A DNA stretch of 64,000 nucleotides from contig NZ_CAKZKO010000012.1 of NCBI RefSeq assembly GCF_937123705.1, positions 1 to 64,000 on the forward strand, given 5' to 3'. A program made the position numbers and the translations under genes. The notes below the pieces were generated by a model. That model searched no databases, was not told the DNA's origin, and was given only the letters and a program-made list of their open reading frames with translations. The DNA comes from an uncultured Paraglaciecola sp. (GTDB lineage Bacteria > Pseudomonadota > Gammaproteobacteria > Enterobacterales > Alteromonadaceae). How positions within the stretch are numbered: position 1 is the stretch's first letter; every line of letters starts with the position of its first letter. This document shows positions 1 to 8,973 of this stretch, one piece after another.

Positions 1-346
1 TTTTAATAAAAGTAAGTCTTTGAAATATAAATGTAAATCTGTATTTTTCGACATTCCTTATCCCGAATTCGGGTTAAATACTATTTTTATAAGATCTTTC
101 CAATTTATCGCCTGTTAGTGATCTAAAACCCAAATTGACAGCAAGTTATTGAAAAGTGAACAGAATAGGCATTATAGATACATCCCATTCGATAGTACAA
201 ATTTCATCCAGCAATTGGTTTACTCATAAAGACGTCATTCTTACAGTAACCTCAATAACCGCCAATTAAATTCATAACAAATTGCCACTTTCTAGCAATT
301 AGGGCTAGAGTTAACACTTGTTTTTACTGATTAACGGAACATCAGA
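1..346. other. Upstream intergenic region, no gene seen
   Basis: This AT-rich stretch precedes the first gene. I see no convincing open reading frame on either strand, no tRNA-like fold and no strong hairpin. A weak ribosome binding site (ACGGAAC) lies about 10 bases before the ATG at 347. The stretch probably holds the promoter of the peptidase gene, but no clean -35/-10 pair can be assigned. Confidence 0.4.
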
Positions 347-1750
347 ATGTCCAAAACGCTATTACTCAGCCTACTAATGTTATCCTCGCTATCTATTCAA
401 GCTGCCGTACTAAAAGACTCCCACCACGCTAAAAAAACCTTAGAGATATACCGAACAATCATAGGTATTCCTACTGTGGCGGGCCGTGGAAAAGTACCAG
501 AAATGGCGGCCTATTTAGCCAAAGAACTGCAACAGGCTGGTTTTAAACCCGAAGATGTACAAATTATTCCTACAGGTGAAACGGCCTTGTTTATTGCCCG
601 ATACCTAGGCAAAAGCGCCACTGCCAAACAACCTATTTTGCTGCTGGGTCACATGGACGTAGTAGAAGCTTTAGATAAAGATTGGCAGCGCCCTCCCTTT
701 AAACTCACCCAAGATGACAAGTATTTTTATGGCCGCGGTACCATAGACAACAAACTTGGCATTGCTATGTTGACATCCACCTTTATCCGCTTAAAAAAAC
801 AAGGCTTTGTTCCTGATCGCGATATCTTTCTGGCTTTTTCTGGTGATGAAGAAACCGGCATGGTCACCACTAAAATGCTTGCCAGCCATCCTAAACTAGC
901 AAAGGCTGAGTATGCGTTAAATTCTGATGCAGGCGGGGGCGACTTAGATCAAAATGGCAAAGCTTTAGCTTATTTAGTGCAAGCGGCTGAAAAAACCTAT
1001 GTCAGTTTTGAGCTGACGTTACGCAATAAAGGTGGTCATAGCTCAAGACCCCGTCCCGACAACGCCATTTATGAACTGGCCAGCGCTTTACATCACATCA
1101 GAGATTATCAATTCCCAGTGATGTGGAGTGATATGACCCGGGAGTTTTTCGACGTATCTGGAAAACAAATGGGCGGCGAATTAGGAATGGCCATGCAAGC
1201 CTTTGCTAAAGATCCTACTAATAAAAAGGCATCTGACCGACTAGCCATTGAGTCCTCCTACGTGGGTACAACCCGCACCACTTGCGTAACCACTATGCTC
1301 AGCGCCGGCCATGCCGAAAATGCTTTACCCCAATCTGCTACTGCAACCGTCAATTGCCGTATTTTCCCCGGAACGAGTGTGCAAGAAGTTAAACAAACCC
1401 TACAAAAAGTGGTGAAAAACGACGCCATCGAATTTGTGATTTTAGGCGACCCAACAGAAAGCCCTATATCAGAATTACGTGAAGATGTGATGACCGCTAT
1501 TAATAAAGCCGTTCATGCTCGTTACCCTAACGTAAAAGTCATCGCTTATATGGAATCAGGGGGCACAGATGGGAAGCATTTTCGTAAAGCTGGCATTCCA
1601 ACTTGGGCCATGTCTAGTGGGTTTATGCGCCCCGATGAAATGTTTGCTCATGGCTTGAATGAACGTTTACCTATTAAAACCTTTTATGATGGCCTAGATC
1701 ATTGGAGTATCATTTTAAAGGAGTTAACGGGTGCTAAACCTAATAATTGA
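347..1750 (+). CDS. Exported M20-family metallopeptidase
   Basis: Predicted zinc-dependent exopeptidase or carboxypeptidase of the M20/M25/M40 family, acting in the periplasm. The first 19 or so residues form a signal peptide ending SIQAA. The metal-ligand series of the family is visible: GHMD (H102, D104), the bridging aspartate in GTIDNK (D134), the catalytic and ligand glutamates in SGDEETG (around 168-169), an aspartate in NSDAGG, and a late ligand in ESGGTDGKHF. The dimerisation domain inserted after about residue 220 contains the usual NKGGHSSRP motif. Length (467 aa) is normal for family members with a signal peptide. The gene stands alone. The peptide substrate cannot be told from the sequence. 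Confidence 0.9.
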   Translation: MSKTLLLSLLMLSSLSIQAAVLKDSHHAKKTLEIYRTIIGIPTVAGRGKVPEMAAYLAKELQQAGFKPEDVQIIPTGETALFIARYLGKSATAKQPILLLGHMDVVEALDKDWQRPPFKLTQDDKYFYGRGTIDNKLGIAMLTSTFIRLKKQGFVPDRDIFLAFSGDEETGMVTTKMLASHPKLAKAEYALNSDAGGGDLDQNGKALAYLVQAAEKTYVSFELTLRNKGGHSSRPRPDNAIYELASALHHIRDYQFPVMWSDMTREFFDVSGKQMGGELGMAMQAFAKDPTNKKASDRLAIESSYVGTTRTTCVTTMLSAGHAENALPQSATATVNCRIFPGTSVQEVKQTLQKVVKNDAIEFVILGDPTESPISELREDVMTAINKAVHARYPNVKVIAYMESGGTDGKHFRKAGIPTWAMSSGFMRPDEMFAHGLNERLPIKTFYDGLDHWSIILKELTGAKPNN

Positions 1751-1805
1751 TTTAGCACAATTTTAAGTGCTACTTTGAATTACAATAATTAGAAAAATAG
1801 GTAGA

Positions 1806-2612
1806 ATGCTGTCAAATGCTTTATTAATGAAATTTTTACACATGAGAGTCAGTGCGTTACTTTTAAATGGAATTTTTATTGGCTCAATTTTGCTAAGCAA
1901 GTGTATTTATGCAACAGATTTGACCATAGTTACTGAGCACTTGGCGCCTTTTCAAATTGTCGATAAAGATAAAATAACGGGTATTTCAACCGAAATCGTC
2001 AAGAAGACCCTAGATGAAGCAAAATTCAACTACAAAATAGAAGCCTTACCTTGGGCCTTATCCTTTAACCTTGCTAAACGTGAAAAAAACACCTGTATAT
2101 ACTCCATAGGCCGCATCCCAATACGAGAGCCTTTATTTAACTGGATTGGTCATATTATTAGCGCCAGCACCTCTTTTTACTCTTTAGCTTCAAAACAGCT
2201 GAAAATATCATCATTAGAAGATACCAAGAATTATAAAACAGCTGTGATACGAGAAGATGTAGCCCATCATTTCCTATTATCTCAAGGTTTTGTCGAGGGA
2301 GATAACCTTTATGTTATGGATAACTATGACGCACTTCTTGAACTATTAGAAAAGGCTAACCGTAATATTGATTTGGTTGTGCTGAATGATGAGCTTATTT
2401 TCCATAGAGTTAAAAGTACCCAAGCCGCCACAAAATATAAAAAGGTGTATAACCTCAAAGAACTCACCCTAGATTTTCATTTAGCTTGTAGCCTTAATAC
2501 TGAACAAAACATTGTGGATAAGCTGCAAAACACTATGAGAAAATTAGAGCGAAATGGCACATTTTCAAGCATAAGAAAAAAATACAGCTCAAATTTGGCC
2601 AACTTACTTTAA
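1806..2612 (+). CDS. Periplasmic substrate-binding protein (SBP_bac_3 type)
   Basis: A 268-residue protein with a long N-terminal region containing a hydrophobic signal segment (about residues 15-36), then a two-lobe solute-binding fold similar to amino-acid-type periplasmic binding proteins: LTIVTEHLAPFQ near the start of the mature part, then ITGISTEIVKKTL. In gammaproteobacteria, such stand-alone copies with no permease or ATPase genes nearby often serve as sensors or scavenging proteins. The chosen start follows an AGGT-like site. Later in-frame ATGs (MKF, MRV) would still leave a signal peptide. Ligand unknown. Confidence 0.75.
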   Translation: MLSNALLMKFLHMRVSALLLNGIFIGSILLSKCIYATDLTIVTEHLAPFQIVDKDKITGISTEIVKKTLDEAKFNYKIEALPWALSFNLAKREKNTCIYSIGRIPIREPLFNWIGHIISASTSFYSLASKQLKISSLEDTKNYKTAVIREDVAHHFLLSQGFVEGDNLYVMDNYDALLELLEKANRNIDLVVLNDELIFHRVKSTQAATKYKKVYNLKELTLDFHLACSLNTEQNIVDKLQNTMRKLERNGTFSSIRKKYSSNLANLL

Positions 2613-2666
2613 ATATTGGCTTGTTATTCTCACTTGCCCACAACTTATGTTGATGAAATAGACACA

Positions 2667-2688
2667 GAAAACCCGACTGATGTCGAGT
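2667..2688 (-). terminator. Rho-independent terminator of the PEP-CTERM gene
   Basis: Read on the minus strand, the stem ACTCGAC / GTCGGGT (7 bp with one G-T wobble, 4-base loop) is followed by TTTT. It lies 18 bases beyond the stop of the PEP-CTERM gene that ends at 2706. Confidence 0.65.
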
Positions 2689-2705
2689 TTATTTGTTATG
2701 AGAGT

Positions 2706-3215
2706 TTACGCTTTTTCACGCCTTGCTAAACCAAGCCCAACCAAAGCCAATGTAAAGATAACCAGAGTCGAGGGTGCAGGAATACTGACTCTTTGCGTTA
2801 CAGTGAATCCGGTTGTTGTTAATCTCCGCAAAATATTATCTGTACCATTAGTTAATCCAACCCACCCTCTTCCATTAGGGTTAAGCCTAAGTCCCATAGA
2901 GGCTCCGTTAGAATTACTAGCTGCAAAGCTAAAGAAACTTGCGCCCGTTAACACACCGGATGCAACTGTGAACAAACCCGCTGGTTGCGTTTCTATATAT
3001 TCACCAATACCAAAACCTGAGGTATTACTTAAAATACGAAAACTTGTCGCCATACCTGTAACGTTGTCACTTAGCCCCAATATCTCACCAGTCACTAATC
3101 CGCCACCATTACTCACATTCTTAAATGAAAAGTCGAAAATTAGCGTAGCGTTTGCAGCGCCGCCCCACCCAATCAATGCTAAAACAACAATTATCCCTCT
3201 AATATTTTTCAACAT
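2706..3215 (-). CDS. PEP-CTERM-type exported protein (PAPS variant)
   Basis: A small secreted protein (169 aa) with an N-terminal signal peptide (about residues 1-23) and a C-terminal sorting tail: IPAPSTL, a hydrophobic stretch and a final ARREKA. This tail is the PEP-CTERM-like signal recognised by exosortase/EpsH systems; the Pro-Ala-Pro-Ser form is a common variant in Alteromonadales. The middle is rich in Gly, Ser, Thr and Asn and looks like a beta-rich surface domain. No exosortase gene lies in this window, so it must be elsewhere. The opposite strand is also open here, but that reading has no domain and no signal. Confidence 0.8.
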   Translation of the reverse strand: MLKNIRGIIVVLALIGWGGAANATLIFDFSFKNVSNGGGLVTGEILGLSDNVTGMATSFRILSNTSGFGIGEYIETQPAGLFTVASGVLTGASFFSFAASNSNGASMGLRLNPNGRGWVGLTNGTDNILRRLTTTGFTVTQRVSIPAPSTLVIFTLALVGLGLARREKA

Positions 3216-3385
3216 GTTTGCCTGCCTTTGTGTTTTTAGTCAGAGTTTAACGACAAACGTCTAAGCAAGAAGTATTCCTTCCTTATAAAACAACACGTTA
3301 CATTTATCTGCTTGTAAAAGTGTATAAAAATCAGACACCAAATTTGATCAATCAAGCCATATTCAGCACTTTGTGCTATCACGAA

Positions 3386-4591
3386 TTACTTAACCAAGGC
3401 TTGCAAATACCAATTCAAAAAACTCTGCTGGAAAGTTTCCATTTCAGACAATCTTCCGGGTTGATAAAAACGTGAATCTACACCTTTTTGATTGTTCATA
3501 ATGATGGTTTTGTCGGCTTGGGTGGTCACATCCCAAAGCCAAGTCAGTTGCTCTAGTTGGTAGTCTTTGCCCTCAATGGCACGCTTATTTACAAACCAAG
3601 AAACATCACAAACACATTCGTCTATTGAGCGAGGTAAAAACCGATAGGCCACCATGTAGTCGTCGTAAATTAAAAAATAACTTAGCGGCCCAATCATTAA
3701 CTCAGACGCGCCGCCGTCATACTCAGTAATGGCACCTAACAACGGCGCTACCGCTTTGCCGTCTGCACTGCCACTTACGGCATGGCGTAACAGCGGATTG
3801 CGGTCGTATTGATAACCTTCTTGGCCGTCTTCGGCTAAGTCGAAATAACAATCAAAAGTCGCAAATTTTGGGTTACCTTGGTTGGCTTGTTTAAATTTAT
3901 CTTTTGCTGTTTTGAACACTTGCGGTGACTTAGCCATAGCATGTACTTTGGCAAATTCTTGGTGAGATGGGGCGCAGTGGTAACATTCTTGATAATTCTC
4001 AACCGCTAACTTCCAATTTGCAGGAATAACATAAGATTTATGCGCGGCCAATTTCATACTGTTAAGGCCAAATAACGGGATACAAGGTGACAAATCTCTA
4101 CGTAAGGCACTCAAACTTGGTGGGTTATCATGCAAACAGACAAAAATCAGGCCGCCTAGCAGCTCTACTTTTACTTGATGCAGACCGTTTTCTGCAGGCT
4201 CAAAGTCCTCTGGCATATTACGGGCAGAAATTAACTCACCGTCTAAGTTGTAACTCCACGCATGATAAGGGCAAGTTAAGGACTTTTGATTTCCCGAAGA
4301 CGTTAAACAAATTTTTGAACCCCGATGACGACACACATTCATATGGGCTTTGACATCGCCTGAAGCGGTTAGCAGCACAATCACCGATTCGCTATCAAAT
4401 TCAAAGGTAAAGTAGTCGCCGGCTTTAGCTAGTTGGGATAGGTGCCCTGCATACAACCAATGTTTCAAAAACAGATTATCGATTTCTGTTTGATAAATAT
4501 CGGCATCTTTATAAAAACTTTGCGCCAAGGAAAACCCAGATGGCTGCTCGGCTAAAAGTTGCTTAATTTTATCGTTTTTTGATTGTGCCAT
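3386..4591 (-). CDS. Rieske-type ring-hydroxylating oxygenase alpha subunit
   Basis: Predicted catalytic subunit of a Rieske non-haem iron oxygenase. The Rieske cluster motif is complete: C87-R-H89 and C107-PY-H110. The mononuclear iron site is visible in ENYQECYHCAPSH (H205 and H210). Length (401 aa) fits the family, which includes aromatic-ring dioxygenases and quaternary-amine oxygenases such as GbcA/CntA-type enzymes. It is transcribed away from the FAD oxidoreductase at 4685, so the two share a 93-base promoter region. A dedicated reductase is not adjacent. The substrate is not resolved; a quaternary amine or small aromatic is possible. Confidence 0.85.
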   Translation of the reverse strand: MAQSKNDKIKQLLAEQPSGFSLAQSFYKDADIYQTEIDNLFLKHWLYAGHLSQLAKAGDYFTFEFDSESVIVLLTASGDVKAHMNVCRHRGSKICLTSSGNQKSLTCPYHAWSYNLDGELISARNMPEDFEPAENGLHQVKVELLGGLIFVCLHDNPPSLSALRRDLSPCIPLFGLNSMKLAAHKSYVIPANWKLAVENYQECYHCAPSHQEFAKVHAMAKSPQVFKTAKDKFKQANQGNPKFATFDCYFDLAEDGQEGYQYDRNPLLRHAVSGSADGKAVAPLLGAITEYDGGASELMIGPLSYFLIYDDYMVAYRFLPRSIDECVCDVSWFVNKRAIEGKDYQLEQLTWLWDVTTQADKTIIMNNQKGVDSRFYQPGRLSEMETFQQSFLNWYLQALVK

Positions 4592-4684
4592 TAGCCTTGC
4601 TGTACCTCCAAAATTTGGGTTGTTGACAGTATTGAACGGGTGTTAAATACTGTCAATCATCAAAATACACATTTAGGAAAACAG

Positions 4685-6256
4685 ATGGTAGATGCAATTG
4701 TTATAGGCGGCGGGCACAATGGGTTAGTGTGTGCCAACTACCTTGCTATGAGCGGTAAAAAGGTAAAAGTACTAGAACGCCGCCATGTTGTAGGCGGCGC
4801 TGCGGTGACCGAAGAGTTTCATCCCGGCTTTAGAAATTCGGTGGCCTCTTATACCGTAAGTTTGCTTAATCCTAAGGTGATTGCCGACCTAGAATTGCAT
4901 AAAAATGGCCTTAATATTGTGCATCGAAAGGTCAACAATTTGTGGCCCCATGATAATGATGACTTTTTAGCTTTTGTGGTGGGCTCAGATAATTTAAAAG
5001 CTGAAATAGCCCGCTTTTCAAAATCAGATGCAGAGGCACTCGATAGATACTTTAGAGATACCGGCATGGCCGCTGACTTGATCCGCGACTTTTTGTTAGA
5101 AACGCCTCCTAATGTAGGTGGTGGAATAAAAGACATCTTCAAAGCAGCAAAATTTGGTAATCGCCTTCGCAAACTGCCTGTTGAGGACGAACGTATAGTG
5201 CTGGATATTTTCACCAAAAGTGTCTCAGATTTCTTAGATTTATACTTTGAAAACCAATACGTAAAAGGTGCGTTTGCTTTTGATGGCATAGTAGGCAATT
5301 ACGCCGATACACAAACGCCCGGCTCTGCTTATGTATTGATGCACCATGCTTTTGGTGAAGTTAACGGCGAAAAAGGCGTGTGGGGCCATGCCATAGGTGG
5401 CATGGGAGCTATTACCCAAGCTATGGCCAAATCAGCCATTGCTAAAGGTGTTGATATTCAAACCGATGCAGCCGTAAAAAAAGTGTTAGTGCGAGATGGT
5501 AAAGCCTACGGTGTATTACTAGAAAGTGGCGAAACCATAGAAGCCAAGGTTATCGTTTCAAACTTAAATCCTAGTCTGTTGTATAACCAACTGGTTGATC
5601 AACAAGCACTTCCCGAAGATTTTGCACGGCGCATGAAACATTATAAAAATGGCTCTGGCACCTTTCGAATGAATGTGGCTCTTAGTGAATTACCTAAATT
5701 CAGCTGCTTGTCACAGCAAGAACGCGCTACTGCCGATCACCTAACCGGTGGCATTATTGTAGGCGCAACCTGTGACTATATTGACCAAGCCTACCGCGAC
5801 TCAAAACAACATGGTTGGTCGAAAGCGCCCATAGTCGAAATGCTTATCCCGTCAACCCTTGACGATACGTTAGCACCAGAAGGTCAGCACGTAGCCAGTT
5901 TGTTTTGCCAACAGTTTGACCCCGATATGGATTGGGATACACACCGCGAAGCCGCCGCCGATTTGATCATTGAACAAGTGGAAAAAGTCGCCCCCGGTTT
6001 TAAAGCATCGGTGTTAGGACGTCAGCTGATGAGCCCCCTTGATCTTGAGCGTACATTCGGGCTTACTAAAGGTGACATTATGCACGGCAATATGAGTTTA
6101 GATCAGATGTTTAGCACTCGGCCCTTGCTAGGACATGGTAATTACCGTTCGCCCATAAAAGGTTTGTATATGTGTGGTGCGGGTACGCATCCCGGAGGCG
6201 GCGTAACAGGTGCGCCGGGCCACAATGCGGCGCGAGAAATCTTAAAAGACAACTAG
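4685..6256 (+). CDS. FAD-dependent oxidoreductase, phytoene-desaturase-like (PYROXD2-type)
   Basis: The N-terminus begins with a dinucleotide-binding motif, IVIGGGHNGLVCANYL, followed by the conserved ERRHVVGGAA, as in the CrtI/PYROXD2 branch of flavoprotein amine oxidase-like enzymes. The C-terminus has the family FAD-binding end, LYMCGAGTHPGGGVTGAPG. I chose the ATG at 4685 because AGGAAA lies just upstream and the flavin fold starts at once; an upstream ATG at 4640 adds 15 unrelated residues. About 523 aa. It is divergent from the Rieske oxygenase and followed closely by the antiporter gene, which suggests a shared uptake and oxidation function (inference). Confidence 0.85.
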   Translation: MVDAIVIGGGHNGLVCANYLAMSGKKVKVLERRHVVGGAAVTEEFHPGFRNSVASYTVSLLNPKVIADLELHKNGLNIVHRKVNNLWPHDNDDFLAFVVGSDNLKAEIARFSKSDAEALDRYFRDTGMAADLIRDFLLETPPNVGGGIKDIFKAAKFGNRLRKLPVEDERIVLDIFTKSVSDFLDLYFENQYVKGAFAFDGIVGNYADTQTPGSAYVLMHHAFGEVNGEKGVWGHAIGGMGAITQAMAKSAIAKGVDIQTDAAVKKVLVRDGKAYGVLLESGETIEAKVIVSNLNPSLLYNQLVDQQALPEDFARRMKHYKNGSGTFRMNVALSELPKFSCLSQQERATADHLTGGIIVGATCDYIDQAYRDSKQHGWSKAPIVEMLIPSTLDDTLAPEGQHVASLFCQQFDPDMDWDTHREAAADLIIEQVEKVAPGFKASVLGRQLMSPLDLERTFGLTKGDIMHGNMSLDQMFSTRPLLGHGNYRSPIKGLYMCGAGTHPGGGVTGAPGHNAAREILKDN

Positions 6257-6276
6257 AAATAGCTAAGGATCACACT

Positions 6277-7755
6277 ATCGAGTCCAATCAGCACTGCACC
6301 GTTACTAAACCGTTAAGTCGTTTCGACTTTCTTTTGGTAAGCGTCATTTTGGTTTCCTTAATGGGTGCGGTGATTGCTTTATTTGGTAGTGATTCTTTGT
6401 CGGGAGCCACACAAGTGGCGATGATGGTCATCGCATTTTTCACCACTTTAGTTGGTTTTAAAAATGGCATAAGTTGGCTTGAAATAGAGCAAAGCATCAT
6501 TGCCTCATCTGTCAAAACCACTGGCCCCAATTTAATATTTTTATCGGTGGGCGCATTAATAGGCAGTTTAATGCTATCTGGTGCCGTGCCTAGCTTGTTG
6601 TATTATGGGCTAAATATCCTCTCCCCCAGTTATTTTTATCCCTTAAGTTGTTTGATTTGTGCCTTAGTGGCCATTTGTATCGGCAGCTCGTGGACCACTG
6701 CCGCCACTGTGGGTGTGGCACTAATGGGTGTATCTTATGGTTTTGAACTGTCACCAGAAATCACCGCTGGAGCAGTTATCTCTGGCTCTTATTTTGGCGA
6801 TAAGATGTCGCCTTTATCAGAAACCACCAACTTAGCCCCATCTATAGCCGGTAGTGATTTATTCGATCATATTCGCCATATGATTTGGGTTTCAGTTCCC
6901 AGTTTTGTGATAGCCGTGAGTCTATTTTTAGTGATAGGTTTACAAACGCCTATTACTCAAGGCAACCAACATAGCATCGATGCTTTTATGCAAACCTTAA
7001 GTCAGCACTTTGTTATTTCACCGATTAATTTACTGCCTATTGTATTGTTACTTGGGTTGGCCATTAAAAAAACGCCAGCTTTTATCGCCATAATAGGCAT
7101 ATCGCTGTTTTCATGTGTCTTTACCTTAATATTTCAATACGATGTTCTGGTCAATTTTGCATCGAGTACTAACCCTGCGGCGATTTTTAAAGCTATGTGG
7201 CAGGTTTTATTCGATGGTTTTAGCATTCAAACCCACAACCCAAGTGTCGATAGCTTATTGTCGCGGGGAGGCATGGCATCAATGGTGAACATGGTGTGGC
7301 TAGTAATTGCCTCTATGATGATGACCGGAGTATTGGAAAAAATTGGCTACATTGAGGTGTTATTAAATGTATTAATGAAATTTGTACGCTCTACCGGCTC
7401 ACTCATCGCATCAACCATGGCCACCTGCTTAAGCGTGAATATCGTCACTGGCGACCAATATATGTCCTTAGTCTTGCCCGGGCATATGTGGAAATCAGAA
7501 TTCAAAAAACGTAACTTGGCCTCGGTCAATCTATCTCGTACCTTAGAAGATGCCGGCACCCTCAGTTCACCGCTGATTCCTTGGAACGCTTGTGGGGTGT
7601 TTATGGCCGGTACCTTAGCCGTCGCCACATTTGGTTATTTGCCCTACTGCTTTTTTAACCTTATCAACCCCGTTGTGGCGCTGCTATTCGCCTTTATGAA
7701 TGTAAAAATTTTAAAGCGTAGAAAAACAGGTAAAACTAAAAACGCGCAAGCATAA
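6277..7755 (+). CDS. NhaC-family Na+/H+ antiporter-like membrane protein
   Basis: Polytopic inner-membrane protein of about 490 residues with roughly ten to eleven hydrophobic segments. The NhaC signature GSYFGDKMSPLSETTNLAP is present, with the related C-terminal half (LEDAGTLSSPLIPWN). Family members exchange Na+ for H+ or an amino acid or organic acid. The start is uncertain. The frame is open back to a GTG at 6172 inside the oxidoreductase gene, but the extra residues there look like shadow translation. AAGGA at 6265-6269 sits 7 bases before an ATC at 6277; TTG 6334 and ATG 6361 are alternatives that cut into the first membrane helix. Probably co-transcribed with the preceding gene. Confidence 0.8.
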   Translation: MESNQHCTVTKPLSRFDFLLVSVILVSLMGAVIALFGSDSLSGATQVAMMVIAFFTTLVGFKNGISWLEIEQSIIASSVKTTGPNLIFLSVGALIGSLMLSGAVPSLLYYGLNILSPSYFYPLSCLICALVAICIGSSWTTAATVGVALMGVSYGFELSPEITAGAVISGSYFGDKMSPLSETTNLAPSIAGSDLFDHIRHMIWVSVPSFVIAVSLFLVIGLQTPITQGNQHSIDAFMQTLSQHFVISPINLLPIVLLLGLAIKKTPAFIAIIGISLFSCVFTLIFQYDVLVNFASSTNPAAIFKAMWQVLFDGFSIQTHNPSVDSLLSRGGMASMVNMVWLVIASMMMTGVLEKIGYIEVLLNVLMKFVRSTGSLIASTMATCLSVNIVTGDQYMSLVLPGHMWKSEFKKRNLASVNLSRTLEDAGTLSSPLIPWNACGVFMAGTLAVATFGYLPYCFFNLINPVVALLFAFMNVKILKRRKTGKTKNAQA

Positions 7756-7953
7756 ACCAGCCATCATTCATTAAGTCCCCCCTTTAGAAATCGAGCCAAA
7801 ATGGAATTAGGTCTATTTCATTTATATTATTACAACTTAATTGGTGCTCTATTAGTAAAATAAGCATACTATAGCCATCTAAACGTCTAAATAGCCAACT
7901 AAGATTGAGTCAGTAGGCCATCCTTCTTAGATATAATAGACAATGAGGAAATT

Positions 7954-8400
7954 ATGAGTATTTACCAAAAGTCACAAACTGCCATTTCTGCTTTAACCAA
8001 AGAGCAATTTCATGTCACCCAAAACAATGGCACCGAACACCCAGGCACAGGTGAGTTATTACACAACACCCAGCCCGGTATTTATGTGGATATTGTTTCG
8101 GGCGAGCCGTTATTTGCGTCTTCGGCTAAGTATGAATCGGGTTGTGGCTGGCCAAGTTTCACTAAAGTGATAGAAGCAGCCAATATTAACGAACTCACCG
8201 ACACAACTCATGGCATGACCCGTACCGAAGTGCGCTCTGCTCACGGTGACAGCCACTTAGGCCATGTATTCCCTGATGGGCCTCAAGACCAAGGAGGCTT
8301 GCGTTATTGTATTAACTCTGCGTCTTTGCGTTTTATTGCTAAAAATGACATGGAAAGCCAAGGTTACGCTGCTTATTTAGATCAAGTTGAGGAGATTTAG
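7954..8400 (+). CDS. msrB: Peptide-methionine (R)-S-oxide reductase MsrB
   Basis: Reduces the R epimer of methionine sulfoxide in oxidised proteins, with thioredoxin as electron source. The family core is clear: SGCGWPSF and, near the C-terminus, [11 protein letters not shown], which carries the catalytic cysteine. The two CxxC pairs that bind structural zinc in many MsrB proteins are absent ([12 protein letters not shown] stands where the first pair usually lies), so this is a zinc-free form. A TATAAT-like -10 lies at 7932-7937 and AGGAAA precedes the ATG. msrA follows after two bases, so the pair covers both sulfoxide epimers. Confidence 0.95.
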   Translation: MSIYQKSQTAISALTKEQFHVTQNNGTEHPGTGELLHNTQPGIYVDIVSGEPLFASSAKYESGCGWPSFTKVIEAANINELTDTTHGMTRTEVRSAHGDSHLGHVFPDGPQDQGGLRYCINSASLRFIAKNDMESQGYAAYLDQVEEI

Positions 8401-8402
8401 AC

Positions 8403-8903
8403 GTGGCGATTGAACGAGCAGTATTAGCCGGTGGCTGTTTTTGGGGCATGCAGGATCTTATTCGTAAGCGTCCTGGCGTTATCGAAACCCGTGTGGGTTA
8501 CACTGGTGGTGATGTACCTAATGCTACCTATCGCAATCACGGTACGCATGCAGAAGGCATTGAAATAATGTTCGACAATGAGATTATCGACTATCGACGT
8601 ATCTTAGAGTTTTTCTTTCAAATTCATGATCCTAGCACTAAAAACAGGCAAGGAAACGATGCGGGTACCTCTTATCGTTCGGCCATTTATTATGTGACTG
8701 ACGAGCAACGCGCCGAAGCACTTCGAACCATAATTGACGTCGACGCCTCTGGTTTGTGGCCGGGTAAAGTCGTAACCGAGGTAGAACCCGCCGGTGATTT
8801 TTGGGAAGCGGAACCCGAACATCAGGATTACTTAGAAACCCGTCCTAATGGTTACACTTGCCACTTTGCAAGACCCGATTGGAAACTTCCCACAGCAAAT
8901 TAA
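8403..8903 (+). CDS. msrA: Peptide-methionine (S)-S-oxide reductase MsrA
   Basis: Reduces the S epimer of methionine sulfoxide. The catalytic motif GGCFWG (Cys12) is at the N-terminus, followed by the family motifs [16 protein letters not shown] and YRSAIYY. The gene starts with GTG two bases after the msrB stop, which points to translational coupling; GAGGAG just inside the end of msrB serves as ribosome binding site. At 166 aa it is a short, cytoplasmic form with no signal peptide. The downstream flavoprotein gene is 70 bases away and may be a separate unit. Confidence 0.95.
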   Translation: MAIERAVLAGGCFWGMQDLIRKRPGVIETRVGYTGGDVPNATYRNHGTHAEGIEIMFDNEIIDYRRILEFFFQIHDPSTKNRQGNDAGTSYRSAIYYVTDEQRAEALRTIIDVDASGLWPGKVVTEVEPAGDFWEAEPEHQDYLETRPNGYTCHFARPDWKLPTAN

Positions 8904-8973
8904 ATTAAAATCTGTACTTTTCATGTAATCCCATTACATTATCGTCATCTAAAAATGTAAACGGAAAGCACAG

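Noticed and set aside
2680..3264. A 194-codon frame on the plus strand
   Set aside because: It is the antisense of the PEP-CTERM gene, which has a signal peptide and sorting tail; the plus frame is Pro/Leu-rich with no domain.
6172..6276. N-terminal extension of the antiporter
   Set aside because: This segment overlaps the FAD oxidoreductase's conserved end in another frame and is Arg/Cys-rich without resemblance to an antiporter.
7905..7937. TTGAGT with TATAAT as the msrB promoter
   Set aside because: The spacing of 21 bases is too long for a normal sigma-70 promoter; only the -10 element is noted.
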